A stretch of 8,616 nucleotides of DNA from an uncultured Clostridia bacterium (GCA_947304475.1 CAMZBE010000044.1:1-8616), one strand, 5' to 3'; numbered from the stretch's first letter, positions 1-5,613 are shown. A program made the numbers and translations. Notes: generated by a model not told the origin, from the letters alone.

Positions 1-1038
1 AAGTGGATCGGCGATATCCTCGACTGTCAGGATACCCTGACCGGGCACGTCCAGTACACCGCGCCGTATTTCAGGTGCGGCGGCGGTCCCGGCGCGTGGG
101 GGTGCGCGATCGTCGAGATGCCCTACCTTTTCTTGAAACAATACGGCGACGACACACTCGCCCGGCAGGCGTACCCGCAGATGAAGCGGTATTTCGACTA
201 CCTCGAAGACCACTCGGTCGACGACCTGGTGGCGTCGGACAAGGCGGGCGAATGGTGTCTCGGCGACTGGTGCACGCAGACGCGCGTGGTGCTGCCCGCC
301 GCGTTCGTCAACAACTACTACTACGTCAGAAGTCTCACCCGCGCCGTCGAACTTGCCAAACGCTTCGGCTTTGACAAGGACGTTCCCGAAATTGAAAGCC
401 GCATCGCCCGGCGCAAGGCGGCGCTGACCGCGGCGTACTTCAACACCTGGGACGGCAACTTTATCGGGGGACTGCAGGGCGCGAACGCCTTTATGGTCGA
501 TCTCGGACTGGGCGACGAGCGCACGTACGCGAACCTCGTGAAGATCTATTCCGGGACCGGCGCGCTCGACACCGGCATCTGCGGCACGGAAGTATTGCTC
601 CGCGTGCTCTGCGAGCACGGGGACATCGACCTCGCCGTCAAACTTCTCTCGCCCGACAAACCGGTCGCCTTCCGCGGTTGGCGCGACGCCGGCGCGACCA
701 CGCTCTGGGAGTATTTCTGCGGCTCGACGCGCGTCCGCTCGCACAACCACCCGATGTTCGGCTCCGCCGTTACCAATCTGTTCCGCTATCTGCTCGGGAT
801 CCGGGATTCGAGCGAAGCGGGATTTCAGTCGGTCACGATCGCCCCGTACCTCCCCGAGGGGATGAATCGAATCGGCGGTTACGTAACCGTCCCGAAAGGG
901 AAGATCTCGGTCTCGATGCTCCGCACGGGCGACAAGATCCATTTTTCAATCACCATCCCCGAAACCCTCTCCGCCACCTTCCGCTACGGCGACGTCACGC
1001 TGGAACTGAAACCGGGAACGACGGAACTGACCGTTTGA
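1..1038 (+). CDS. Alpha-L-rhamnosidase, GH78 family, C-terminal part (5' end outside window)
   Basis: The reading frame is open from the first base, so this is the 3' part (345 codons) of a larger gene. The family removes terminal alpha-L-rhamnose from glycosides and plant polysaccharides with inversion. The visible part covers the second half of the (alpha/alpha)6 barrel. GHVQYTAPYF followed by a Gly-rich GGGPGAWG at about 58-105 is typical of GH78. GATTLWEYF (691-717) carries a Glu at 709-711 that aligns by pattern with the GH78 general base. SHNHPMFGS follows and is also typical. The last 80 or so residues (APYLPEGM, then VPKGKISVSM) match the beta-sandwich Bac_rhamnosid_C domain. The general acid cannot be checked because it lies upstream, and nor can any signal peptide. 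The gene ends in TGA, 3 nt before the hairpin array, and runs convergent to uppP. The family call is strong by motif; the exact substrate is unknown. Confidence 0.88.
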   Translation, partial: KWIGDILDCQDTLTGHVQYTAPYFRCGGGPGAWGCAIVEMPYLFLKQYGDDTLARQAYPQMKRYFDYLEDHSVDDLVASDKAGEWCLGDWCTQTRVVLPAAFVNNYYYVRSLTRAVELAKRFGFDKDVPEIESRIARRKAALTAAYFNTWDGNFIGGLQGANAFMVDLGLGDERTYANLVKIYSGTGALDTGICGTEVLLRVLCEHGDIDLAVKLLSPDKPVAFRGWRDAGATTLWEYFCGSTRVRSHNHPMFGSAVTNLFRYLLGIRDSSEAGFQSVTIAPYLPEGMNRIGGYVTVPKGKISVSMLRTGDKIHFSITIPETLSATFRYGDVTLELKPGTTELTV

Positions 1039-1041
1039 CGG

Positions 1042-1160
1042 TGCGCCCGTTCGGGCGCAGTGATGTGTTGCGCGCCGCGCAACGTGATGTTGCTTCGCGG
1101 TGATGTTTTTGCCTTCTGCAAAAGTGATGTGTTGCCCGCGGCGATCACGCCGCGGGCAAC
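1042..1160 (+). repeat. Hairpin array, left block with GTGATGT tags
   Basis: Tags GTGATGT lie at 1060-1066, 1084-1090, 1100-1106 and 1124-1130, all identical and all on the plus strand. The hairpins between them are: TGCGCCCG/CGGGCGCA at 1042-1049 and 1052-1059; GTTGCGCG/CGCGCAAC at 1067-1074 and 1076-1083; a minimal GC-TTC-GC at about 1092-1098; TTTTGC/GCAAAA at 1107-1112 and 1118-1123; and the longest, a 13-bp stem 1131-1143 with 1148-1160 around the loop ATCA. The long one is the junction to the next block: it has GTGATGT on its left and AATTCAT on its right. Confidence 0.88.
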
Positions 1161-1284
1161 AATTCATGACGGGCGTCGCCCGTCAATTCACGGAGCCGTC
1201 GAGGGCGGCGAGAATTCACGACGGCGAAGAGCGTTTGCCCTTCGCCGTCATTTCATGCGATCTCTGATCGCAATTCATCAAATT
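1161..1284 (-). repeat. Hairpin array, middle block with AATTCAT/AATTCAC tags
   Basis: Tags lie at 1161-1167 (AATTCAT), 1185-1191 and 1213-1219 (AATTCAC), 1250-1256 (ATTTCAT) and 1272-1278 (AATTCAT). Read on the minus strand these are ATGAATT, GTGAATT and a variant. The hairpins are: GACGGGC-GTC-GCCCGTC at 1168-1184; a degenerate stem 1195-1200 with 1204-1209 that has one G-T pair; GACGGCGAAG/CTTCGCCGTC at 1220-1229 and 1240-1249 with a 10-nt loop; and GCGATC-TCT-GATCGC at 1257-1271. The block ends in a degenerate AT-rich centre at about 1279-1297 (CAAATTG and a GTGAAAT-like tag), where tag orientation flips. Confidence 0.87.
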
Positions 1285-1297
1285 GTGAAATGAAAGA

Positions 1298-1384
1298 ATG
1301 AATTGCACCTGCGGTGCGTGAATTGCGGGCAAGCCCGCGTGAATTGACGGCTTCGCCGTCGTGAATTGCCGCGCGCTGCGCGGC
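1298..1384 (+). repeat. Hairpin array, right block with GTGAATT tags
   Basis: Tags lie at 1298-1304 (ATGAATT) and at 1318-1324, 1339-1345 and 1361-1367 (all GTGAATT). The hairpins are GCACC-TGC-GGTGC at 1305-1317, GCGGGC-AA-GCCCGC at 1325-1338, GACGGC-TTC-GCCGTC at 1346-1360 and GCCGCGC-GCT-GCGCGGC at 1368-1384. This is the cleanest part of the array: tag and hairpin alternate with no spare base. The next base after the last hairpin is A, then the uppP stop codon. Confidence 0.9.
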
Positions 1385-1394
1385 ATTATTTTGC
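1368..1394 (+). terminator. Possible intrinsic terminator at the right end of the array (plus strand)
   Basis: The last array hairpin (7-bp GC stem, loop GCT) is followed on the plus strand by ATTATTTTGC, a short T-rich run. That is the form of a Rho-independent terminator for transcripts arriving from the rhamnosidase gene. The T-rich run also encodes the last codons of uppP on the other strand. The earlier array hairpins lack T-tracts. On the minus strand no T-run follows a hairpin, so uppP termination is less clear. Confidence 0.4.
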
Positions 1395-2231
1395 AAGGAA
1401 GAGAATCGTCACCCCCAAAGCGATCCGGTAGAGCCCGAACGGAGCCAGCCCATGGCGGCGGACCAGTCCGACGAGCGCGCGGATCACCGGGAGCGAGACC
1501 AGAAACGAACAGAGAAAACCGAGCAAAAGAAGTGAGACCGCCCTCGGTTGGATCTCGTATCCCGGCAAACTCGCGGCGGAGCGGATCGCGAACTTCGCGA
1601 TCTTCAGACACGACACCCCGACCATCACCGGAATCGCCATCAGAAACGAGAACTCCGCCGCCGCCGCGTCGGAGACGCCCGCGGCGCGTCCGCCGAGCAG
1701 ACAAGAACCGCTGCGCGACGTGCCCGGCACGATCGAGAGCACCTGAAAGAGCCCGATCACAAGCGCCCTCCCGCACCCGATCTCCCGCAAATCCGAGACC
1801 GAAGCACGCCGTCGCGGAAGCAGGAAGAGCAGACCGTAAAAAATCAGAGCGAACGCCACCACCCGCACGCGGGCGGAATCCGAGAGCAGACGGTCGAGCG
1901 CGTCGTCGAAGAGCAGTCCCACGACGGCGGCGGGGATCACCCCGAGAAGTACCGGTTTCCAGAGTGCGAGCGTTGCTCCGATCCCGTTCCGCCGGAACGC
2001 GAACAGGGGAGAGCGGCGCGCGTAAAGCGCCGGAACGGCGAGGATCGCCCCGAGTTGGATTACGTAGAGAAACAGGGCGAAAAAAGGCGCGGAGAACGAG
2101 GAAATTGCGAGCCACCCCCCAAAGAGCAGAAGGTGACCGGTACTGCTGACGGGGAGCCACTCGGTGATCCCCTCGACAAGCGAAAGCAGAAGAACTTTAC
2201 ACGTCTCGGAAAGCGGCGCGGCACCCTTCAA
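1386..2231 (-). CDS. uppP: Undecaprenyl-diphosphatase UppP (BacA family)
   Basis: This is an integral membrane enzyme that dephosphorylates undecaprenyl pyrophosphate at the outer face of the membrane. It regenerates the lipid carrier for peptidoglycan and other wall polymers, and its overproduction gives bacitracin resistance. With the start chosen here it is 281 residues, normal for the family. The first signature, EGITEWLPVSSTGH (residues 20-33), has both acidic residues of the (E/Q)xxxE motif (E20, E24) and the conserved His (H33). The second signature, PGTSRSG (169-175), has the conserved Arg (R173). Several hydrophobic helices are evident. The frame runs open further upstream to 2429, but that extension is Arg-rich, lies inside the U32 gene and lacks family similarity. 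I therefore chose the TTG at 2231-2229, which overlaps the U32 stop codon by 4 nt (TTGA) and suggests translational coupling. The exact start is less certain than the identity. Confidence 0.93.
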   Translation of the reverse strand: MKGAAPLSETCKVLLLSLVEGITEWLPVSSTGHLLLFGGWLAISSFSAPFFALFLYVIQLGAILAVPALYARRSPLFAFRRNGIGATLALWKPVLLGVIPAAVVGLLFDDALDRLLSDSARVRVVAFALIFYGLLFLLPRRRASVSDLREIGCGRALVIGLFQVLSIVPGTSRSGSCLLGGRAAGVSDAAAAEFSFLMAIPVMVGVSCLKIAKFAIRSAASLPGYEIQPRAVSLLLLGFLCSFLVSLPVIRALVGLVRRHGLAPFGLYRIALGVTILFLAK

Positions 2232-3475
2232 CCGTTCTCGCCCGAGCGGGCGTGACAGCGGAGCAGATCCCCCGCAGCGACCGGGAAGGGGACCGGAAGC
2301 GAAAAACGCATTCCGGGGTGCGGGGTGCTGTCGACCGGGGCGCCGTCCTCGTCGAAAAGCGACGCGACGGTAAACGCCCGCCCGAACTGTCCGGGCGAAA
2401 GAATCTCGACTTCGTCCCCGACGGCGCACTTATTGCGCTGCTCGCAGAGGGCGAGACCGGTCGCTTCGTCGTAACCGACCACGGCGGCAAGAAAGGACTT
2501 TTCACCGAGATAGCCGGGGCGCGAAACGACGTTCGGATCGTCGTGCGGATTGCCGTAATAGAACCCGGTCGAATACTCGCGGTGTGAGACGCTTTCCAGT
2601 TCCGCGATCAGGCGCGGATCGGGCGCCGTCTCCCCGCGGGCAAGCGCGTCGAGCGCCATGCGGTAGGCGTTCGTGACGGCGGCGACGTAGAGGGCGCTCT
2701 TCATCCGCCCCTCGATCTTGAGCGACGAGACGCCCGCATCGGCAAGGTCGGCAAGGTGCTCGATCATGGAGAGATCGCGCGACGCGAGGATAAACGTCCC
2801 GCCCGCGTCCTCTTCGACCGGGATCGGCTCGTCGGGGCGGCTCTCCTCGATCAACTCGCCGCGAAGGTGCTCGATGCGGTACTTCCAGCGGCAGGGCTGC
2901 GTGCAGTCGCCGCGGTTGGCGTCCCGCCCGGTGAAGTATCCGGAGAGCAGGCACCGTCCGCTGTACGAAACGCACATCGATCCGTGCACGAACGCCTCGA
3001 GCGCAAGGTCGGCGGGAACGTTTTTCCTGATCTCCCTGATCTCGGCAAGCGAGAGTTCCCGCGCCAACACGATCCGTTTAACGCCCAGCCCGTACCACGC
3101 GCGGCAGGCGGCGCTCGATACGGCGTTCGCCTGGGTGGACAGGTGAATCGCGACGCCCGGCAGTCGCTCCCGACAGAGCAGGATCACGCCGGGATCCGAG
3201 ACGATCAGTCCGTCGGGTTTCACCCGCGCAAGCAGGTCGAGATAATCCGAGAGCGCGGGGTATTCGTTCTCGTGCGGCGTTGCGTTCACGGTCACGTAGA
3301 CTTTGACGCCCTTTGCGTGCGCCTCGTCGAGCGCGGTGAAAAGATCGGCGGGCGAGAATTCGGTGGACGCCGCCCGCAGTCCGAAGCCCGGTCCCGACAG
3401 GTACGCGGCGTCGGCGCCGAAATTGATCGCGGCACGCAGTTTTTCAAGATTACCGGCGGGGGAGAGCAGTTCCAT
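2228..3475 (-). CDS. U32 family protein, TrhP/YrrO-like tRNA hydroxylation protein
   Basis: The protein has 415 residues and begins MELLSPAGNLEKL, the classical U32 start. Members long annotated as peptidase or collagenase are now known, for TrhP (E. coli YegQ, B. subtilis YrrO/YrrN), to act in prephenate-dependent 5-hydroxyuridine formation at tRNA position 34. RlhA is a related 23S rRNA hydroxylation protein. Visible features are an N-terminal TIM-barrel-like region, STQANA near residue 115 and the U32 signature EAFVHGSMCVSYSGRC (160-175). GDCTQPCRWKY then adds two more cysteines, so C168, C175, C191 and C195 form the expected iron-sulfur cluster set. KIEGRMKS and SHREYSTGFYYG are also typical. 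Length and the C-terminal beta domain fit the longer YrrO type. The ATG has AAAGGAAGG upstream in the 20-nt gap behind the methyltransferase gene. It is the middle gene of the three-gene unit. Family is certain; tRNA rather than rRNA as substrate is an inference. Confidence 0.9.
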   Translation of the reverse strand: MELLSPAGNLEKLRAAINFGADAAYLSGPGFGLRAASTEFSPADLFTALDEAHAKGVKVYVTVNATPHENEYPALSDYLDLLARVKPDGLIVSDPGVILLCRERLPGVAIHLSTQANAVSSAACRAWYGLGVKRIVLARELSLAEIREIRKNVPADLALEAFVHGSMCVSYSGRCLLSGYFTGRDANRGDCTQPCRWKYRIEHLRGELIEESRPDEPIPVEEDAGGTFILASRDLSMIEHLADLADAGVSSLKIEGRMKSALYVAAVTNAYRMALDALARGETAPDPRLIAELESVSHREYSTGFYYGNPHDDPNVVSRPGYLGEKSFLAAVVGYDEATGLALCEQRNKCAVGDEVEILSPGQFGRAFTVASLFDEDGAPVDSTPHPGMRFSLPVPFPVAAGDLLRCHARSGENG

Positions 3476-3495
3476 CGCGGTTCCTTCCTTTCAGG

Positions 3496-4596
3496 TCAGG
3501 TTTCCGGGACGGCGAACAGGTCGACGTCCCACGCCGGGAGCGACCGCCGCCGGCGCAGATACAGACGGGTGCAGGGACAGAGTTTCGATACGAGCAGCGG
3601 GAGCGAGAACAAATCTTCGCTCCGGTGATAGGCGGAGATCAGCAGGGCGGGACGAAAACGCGCAAGCGTTTCTTCCGCACCGCGGAGCGCGGCGGCTTCC
3701 GCCCCCTCGACGTCGAGTTTGATGAAATCGACCGGCGTTCCGTCGAGCAGACGGTCGACCGTCGTGACCTCGACCTCCTCTTTTCGCGCGGTGTACGAGG
3801 GGCGGAACATGGTCGAGTTGCGGTTGCCCGACGCGAAGAGCGACGCCTCGCCGGGTGCGTCCGAGAGAGCGCAGCGGAGGGGGGGTATCGCCGCGCGGGT
3901 CTCGCGATCCCTGTAAGCGAGTAGGCGGCGGTAGTTGCGCTCGTCGGGCTCGACGCAGACGACCTCACGCACGCCGGGCGCCGCGTCAAGCAACGCGCGC
4001 GCCGTGTCGCCGTCGTAGGCGCCGCCGTCGAGAGTGCGTCGGAACGCGTCGGTCGGCAGCAGCGAAAAGGGATCGTAATCGGGTTCCGCCGACGAGAGAA
4101 GCGGGGAGAGTTCCCCCGACAGTTTATACGCAAGCAGGGAAGAATAGACCTCCCGCGAGCGTTCGTCGGCAAACGACCGGTACGCCTCTTCGATCTCGTC
4201 CCGGTGCGCCGAAGCGAACGAACGGTCGAAGACCGTTTCCCCCACGACCGGAAGATCGGGGATCAACAGGCTTGTGCGCCGGGCAAGGGCTTCGATTCCG
4301 GCGATCACGTCGGGACGGCTTGATGCGAAGCAGAGCAGGATCAGCGGTTTTTCCCAGCGGGTGAGCGCCTCGTCGGTCGAGAGGACGGGGAAGCCGCAAA
4401 AAGACTGCCCCCGCGCGTGTCCGGGACTGACGAAGAAGCCGTCGGGAACGATCCCGAGCGAGGCGAGCCGCGCGACGGTCTTGTCGGCGCCGTCCCCCGT
4501 CCCGTAGAGCAGGAGAGGGCGCCCTGCGGCGACTTCCACCGCGATCCGCATGGAGAGATCGGGACGCTCGAACAGATCCCCGAAAATCGACGGCAC
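3496..4596 (-). CDS. FkbM-family SAM-dependent methyltransferase with N-terminal Rossmann-like domain
   Basis: This is a 366-residue protein from the chosen start. Residues about 25-120 form a separate domain starting LLLYGTGDGADK, a Gly-rich nucleotide-binding-like loop, with LILLCFASSRPDV later. This resembles the sugar- or NAD-binding-like domains often fused to Firmicutes FkbM proteins. Residues about 188-366 form the methyltransferase: DGGAYDGDT (190-198) is the SAM-binding glycine loop, VEPDERN (215-221) the acidic ribose-binding end of strand 2, VTTVDRLL (277-284) and IKLDVEGAE (292-300) the FkbM signature. FkbM enzymes O-methylate sugars or natural products; the substrate here is unknown. 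An upstream TTG at 4623-4621 is possible, but the GTG at 4596-4594 is preferred because GGGGGGTGATTTC lies just before it, close to a full Shine-Dalgarno at good spacing. It is first in the unit with the U32 gene and uppP and divergent from the HIT gene. It has no signal peptide. Confidence 0.85.
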   Translation of the reverse strand: MPSIFGDLFERPDLSMRIAVEVAAGRPLLLYGTGDGADKTVARLASLGIVPDGFFVSPGHARGQSFCGFPVLSTDEALTRWEKPLILLCFASSRPDVIAGIEALARRTSLLIPDLPVVGETVFDRSFASAHRDEIEEAYRSFADERSREVYSSLLAYKLSGELSPLLSSAEPDYDPFSLLPTDAFRRTLDGGAYDGDTARALLDAAPGVREVVCVEPDERNYRRLLAYRDRETRAAIPPLRCALSDAPGEASLFASGNRNSTMFRPSYTARKEEVEVTTVDRLLDGTPVDFIKLDVEGAEAAALRGAEETLARFRPALLISAYHRSEDLFSLPLLVSKLCPCTRLYLRRRRSLPAWDVDLFAVPET

Positions 4597-4610
4597 GAAA
4601 TCACCCCCCG
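4597..4610 (-). promoter_or_regulatory. Ribosome binding site deciding a GTG start
   Basis: On the minus strand this reads CGGGGGGTGATTTC and is followed at once by GTG. GGGGGTGAT differs by one base from GGAGGTGAT, the complement of the 16S 3' end. The G-run is about 7 nt from the GTG, an ideal distance. This favours GTG at 4596 over the TTG 27 nt upstream as the methyltransferase start. Confidence 0.6.
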
Positions 4611-4613
4611 CTG

Positions 4614-4642
4614 TTGCATTCAAAGAAAAAAAGTGCTATACT
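4614..4642 (+). promoter_or_regulatory. Sigma-A promoter of the HIT gene, extended -10
   Basis: The -10 element is TATACT at 4637-4642, with TGC directly before it (extended -10). TTGCAT at 4614-4619 stands as a weak -35 at 17-bp spacing. The predicted transcript would start near 4649 and contain a small GCGGG/CCCGC hairpin (4652-4656 with 4662-4666) before the ribosome binding site AAAGGAA at 4684-4690. The promoter sits in the short region shared with the divergent methyltransferase gene. No clear promoter was found for that gene. Confidence 0.7.
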
Positions 4643-4696
4643 TGTGTTGGTGCGGGTTTCCCCCGCAAAAAGCGAACGAAAAGAAAGGAAACCGAT

Positions 4697-5038
4697 ATGG
4701 ACTGCATTTTCTGCGCGATCATCCGGGGCGAGATCCCCTCGAAAAAACTCTACGAGGACGAGGCGGTGTATTCGTTTGCCGACATCAACCCGCAGGCGCC
4801 GGTCCACGCGCTCGTCGTACCGAAAAAGCATATTCCGTCCGCCGACGCGATCAACGGTGAGAACGCGGACGAGGTAAAGAAGATCTTTTGCGCGATCCCG
4901 AAGATCGCCGCGTCGCTCGGGCTTAAAAACGGCTACCGCGTGATCACCAACGTCGGTGAGGACGGGTGCCAGTCGGTCAAACACATTCATTTTCACGTCC
5001 TCGGCGGCGCCAAGTTGCCCGAGAATATGGGTGTGTAA
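4697..5038 (+). CDS. HIT family protein (HINT-type nucleotide hydrolase)
   Basis: The protein has 113 residues, the standard length of bacterial HINT proteins, which hydrolyse purine nucleoside phosphoramidates and adenylates in the cytoplasm through a nucleotidylated His. The N-terminus MDCIFCAIIRGEIPS has the usual CxxC pair (C3, C6), which often takes part in zinc binding. The strand ADINPQAPVHALVVPKKHI (28-46) is typical. The catalytic histidine triad is HIHFHVLGG (96-104), with H96, H98 and H100. A Cys (C91) stands where many relatives have Gly, just before QSVKH; this is not expected to inactivate it. The ATG is preceded by AAAGGAA at 7-nt spacing and by the extended -10 promoter. The gene is monocistronic and converges on rplS. 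The physiological substrate is unknown. Confidence 0.95.
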   Translation: MDCIFCAIIRGEIPSKKLYEDEAVYSFADINPQAPVHALVVPKKHIPSADAINGENADEVKKIFCAIPKIAASLGLKNGYRVITNVGEDGCQSVKHIHFHVLGGAKLPENMGV

Positions 5039-5051
5039 GAAAAGACGAAGG

Positions 5052-5087
5052 CGGCGCGAAGAGAGACGCCGACGGTTTTGCGCCGCA
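5052..5087 (+). terminator. Weak stem-loop downstream of the HIT gene
   Basis: GCGGCGC (5052-5058) pairs with GCGCCGC (5081-5087) across a 22-nt loop. About 8 nt later come CTTTTCG and GTTTTATC. It may contribute to ending the HIT transcript ahead of the longer hairpin at 5114-5152. The long loop and the gap before the T-runs make it a poor classical terminator. Confidence 0.3.
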
Positions 5088-5113
5088 AGTCCGACTTTTC
5101 GTTTTATCAATAC

Positions 5114-5152
5114 GCCAAACGCCCGCTGTCGAAAAGACAGCGGGCGTTTGGC
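5114..5152. terminator. Perfect 17-bp hairpin, bidirectional terminator between HIT gene and rplS
   Basis: 5114-5130 and 5136-5152 are perfect reverse complements around a GAAAA loop. The stem has a strong GC core (GCCCGCTGTC) and an AT-richer foot (CCAAAC/GTTTGG). It lies between two convergent genes, 75 nt after the HIT stop and 18 nt after the rplS stop on the minus strand. Flanking T-runs are modest: CTTTGCC on the plus strand, GTATTGATAAAAC on the minus strand. Position and symmetry support a shared terminator, but the weak U-tracts leave some doubt about efficiency. Confidence 0.75.
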
Positions 5153-5170
5153 TTTGCCGGGGGTAGAAGA

Positions 5171-5512
5171 TCAGATGTCTTCTTTGACCTTGGCTGCCTT
5201 ACCGACTCTGTTGCGCAGATAGGAGAGTTTCGCGCGACGGACTTTACCGTAGCGGATCACTTCCACGCTGACGACGTTCGGGGAATGGATCGGGAAGGTC
5301 TTCTCGACGCCGCAGCCGTAGGAGACGCGACGGACGGTGAAGGTCTCGGAGATCCCGCCGTTCCGACGAGCGATGACGACGCCCTCGAACATCTGGATCC
5401 GTTCTCTCGAACCTTCCTTGATCTTGTTGGCGATCCGGACGGTATCGCCGATGTTGAAAGCGGGAACTTCCGTCTTCAACTGCTCATTCGTAAAAGCCTC
5501 GATCTTATTCAT
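5171..5512 (-). CDS. rplS: 50S ribosomal protein L19
   Basis: The protein has 113 residues, the usual L19 length. L19 lies at the 30S-50S interface and helps form an inter-subunit bridge. Recognisable parts are FNIGDTVRI near the N-terminus, KEGSRERIQMFEGVVIARR, ETFTVRRVSYGCGVEKTFPIHSPNV and the basic C-terminal YGKVRRAKLSYLRNRVGKAAK. The ATG is preceded by AAGGAGGAG. An upstream in-frame extension to 5587 is excluded: it has no L19 similarity and would put the strong ribosome binding site inside the gene. In many bacteria rplS follows rpsP-rimM-trmD. Here it stands alone with its own promoter and leader, divergent from the GH42 gene. Confidence 0.98.
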   Translation of the reverse strand: MNKIEAFTNEQLKTEVPAFNIGDTVRIANKIKEGSRERIQMFEGVVIARRNGGISETFTVRRVSYGCGVEKTFPIHSPNVVSVEVIRYGKVRRAKLSYLRNRVGKAAKVKEDI

Positions 5513-5607
5513 GGGCTCCTCCTTCATACGAACATTCGTGCGGAGCATCGCAGAGGACTGTTCTGGATCATTCCGGCGTACGGGCATACTCCACCCGCAC
5601 CGTGAAC
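5513..5607 (-). promoter_or_regulatory. rplS 5' leader with hairpins, possible ribosomal protein leader
   Basis: From the predicted transcription start near 5607 to the ATG the leader is about 95 nt. On the minus strand it can form a bulged stem from GGTGCGGG and CCCGTACGCC, a small TGCG/CGCA stem, and ACGAA-TG-TTCGT directly upstream of the AAGGAGGAG site. L19 leader RNAs are known in Firmicutes, and structured leaders usually mean feedback by the protein. I cannot match this one to that family by eye, so autoregulation is an inference. Confidence 0.4.
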
Positions 5608-5613
5608 AGAAGC

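Larger units (their letters stand above)
1042..1384. repeat. Array of about 14 short palindromic hairpins joined by 7-nt tags
   Basis: The 347-nt gap between the convergent stop codons of the rhamnosidase and uppP holds no gene. Instead it is a chain of perfect or near-perfect palindromes of 9-30 nt, with unrelated or only partly related arms, separated by a 7-nt tag. The tag is GTGATGT in the left block. In the middle block it is AATTCAT or AATTCAC, and in the right block GTGAATT, the reverse complement of the middle tag. Loops are mostly 3 nt (GTC, TCT, TGC, TTC, GCT). The first hairpin starts 3 nt after one stop codon and the last ends 1 nt before the other. The constant part is the linker and the variable part is the hairpin, which is the reverse of ordinary REP/BIME elements. 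I do not recognise a named family. Likely effects are bidirectional transcript termination or 3'-end protection; origin by a mobile single-strand process is only an inference. Confidence 0.9.

Noticed and set aside
1060..1293. Small open frame of 77 codons inside the hairpin array
   Set aside because: It is made of tags and palindromes, has no ribosome binding site and resembles no protein; an open frame here follows from the repeats.
1042..1384. CRISPR array
   Set aside because: The constant element is only 7 nt and the stretches between are palindromes of variable length, not unique spacers of fixed size.
1361..2255. Long plus-strand frames (262 and 235 codons) over uppP
   Set aside because: They are Arg/Pro/Glu-rich shadow frames antisense to a clear UppP gene, a common result of high GC.
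2232..2429. N-terminal extension of UppP by 66 residues to an ATG at 2429
   Set aside because: The extension is Arg-rich, lies fully inside the U32 coding region and does not resemble the family, whose first helix starts right after the TTG at 2231.
2756..3628. Plus-strand frame of 290 codons antisense to the U32 gene
   Set aside because: No start signal or recognisable motifs, and composition typical of an antisense shadow; the U32 motifs on the other strand are decisive.
4652..4666. Hairpin GCGGG/CCCGC in the HIT leader as a terminator or attenuator
   Set aside because: Only 5 bp, followed by A and not T on the plus strand, and placed just before the ribosome binding site.
5513..5587. N-terminal extension of L19 by 25 residues
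   Set aside because: The AAGGAGGAG site directly precedes the ATG at 5512 and the L19 family starts there; the extension would be the leader RNA.
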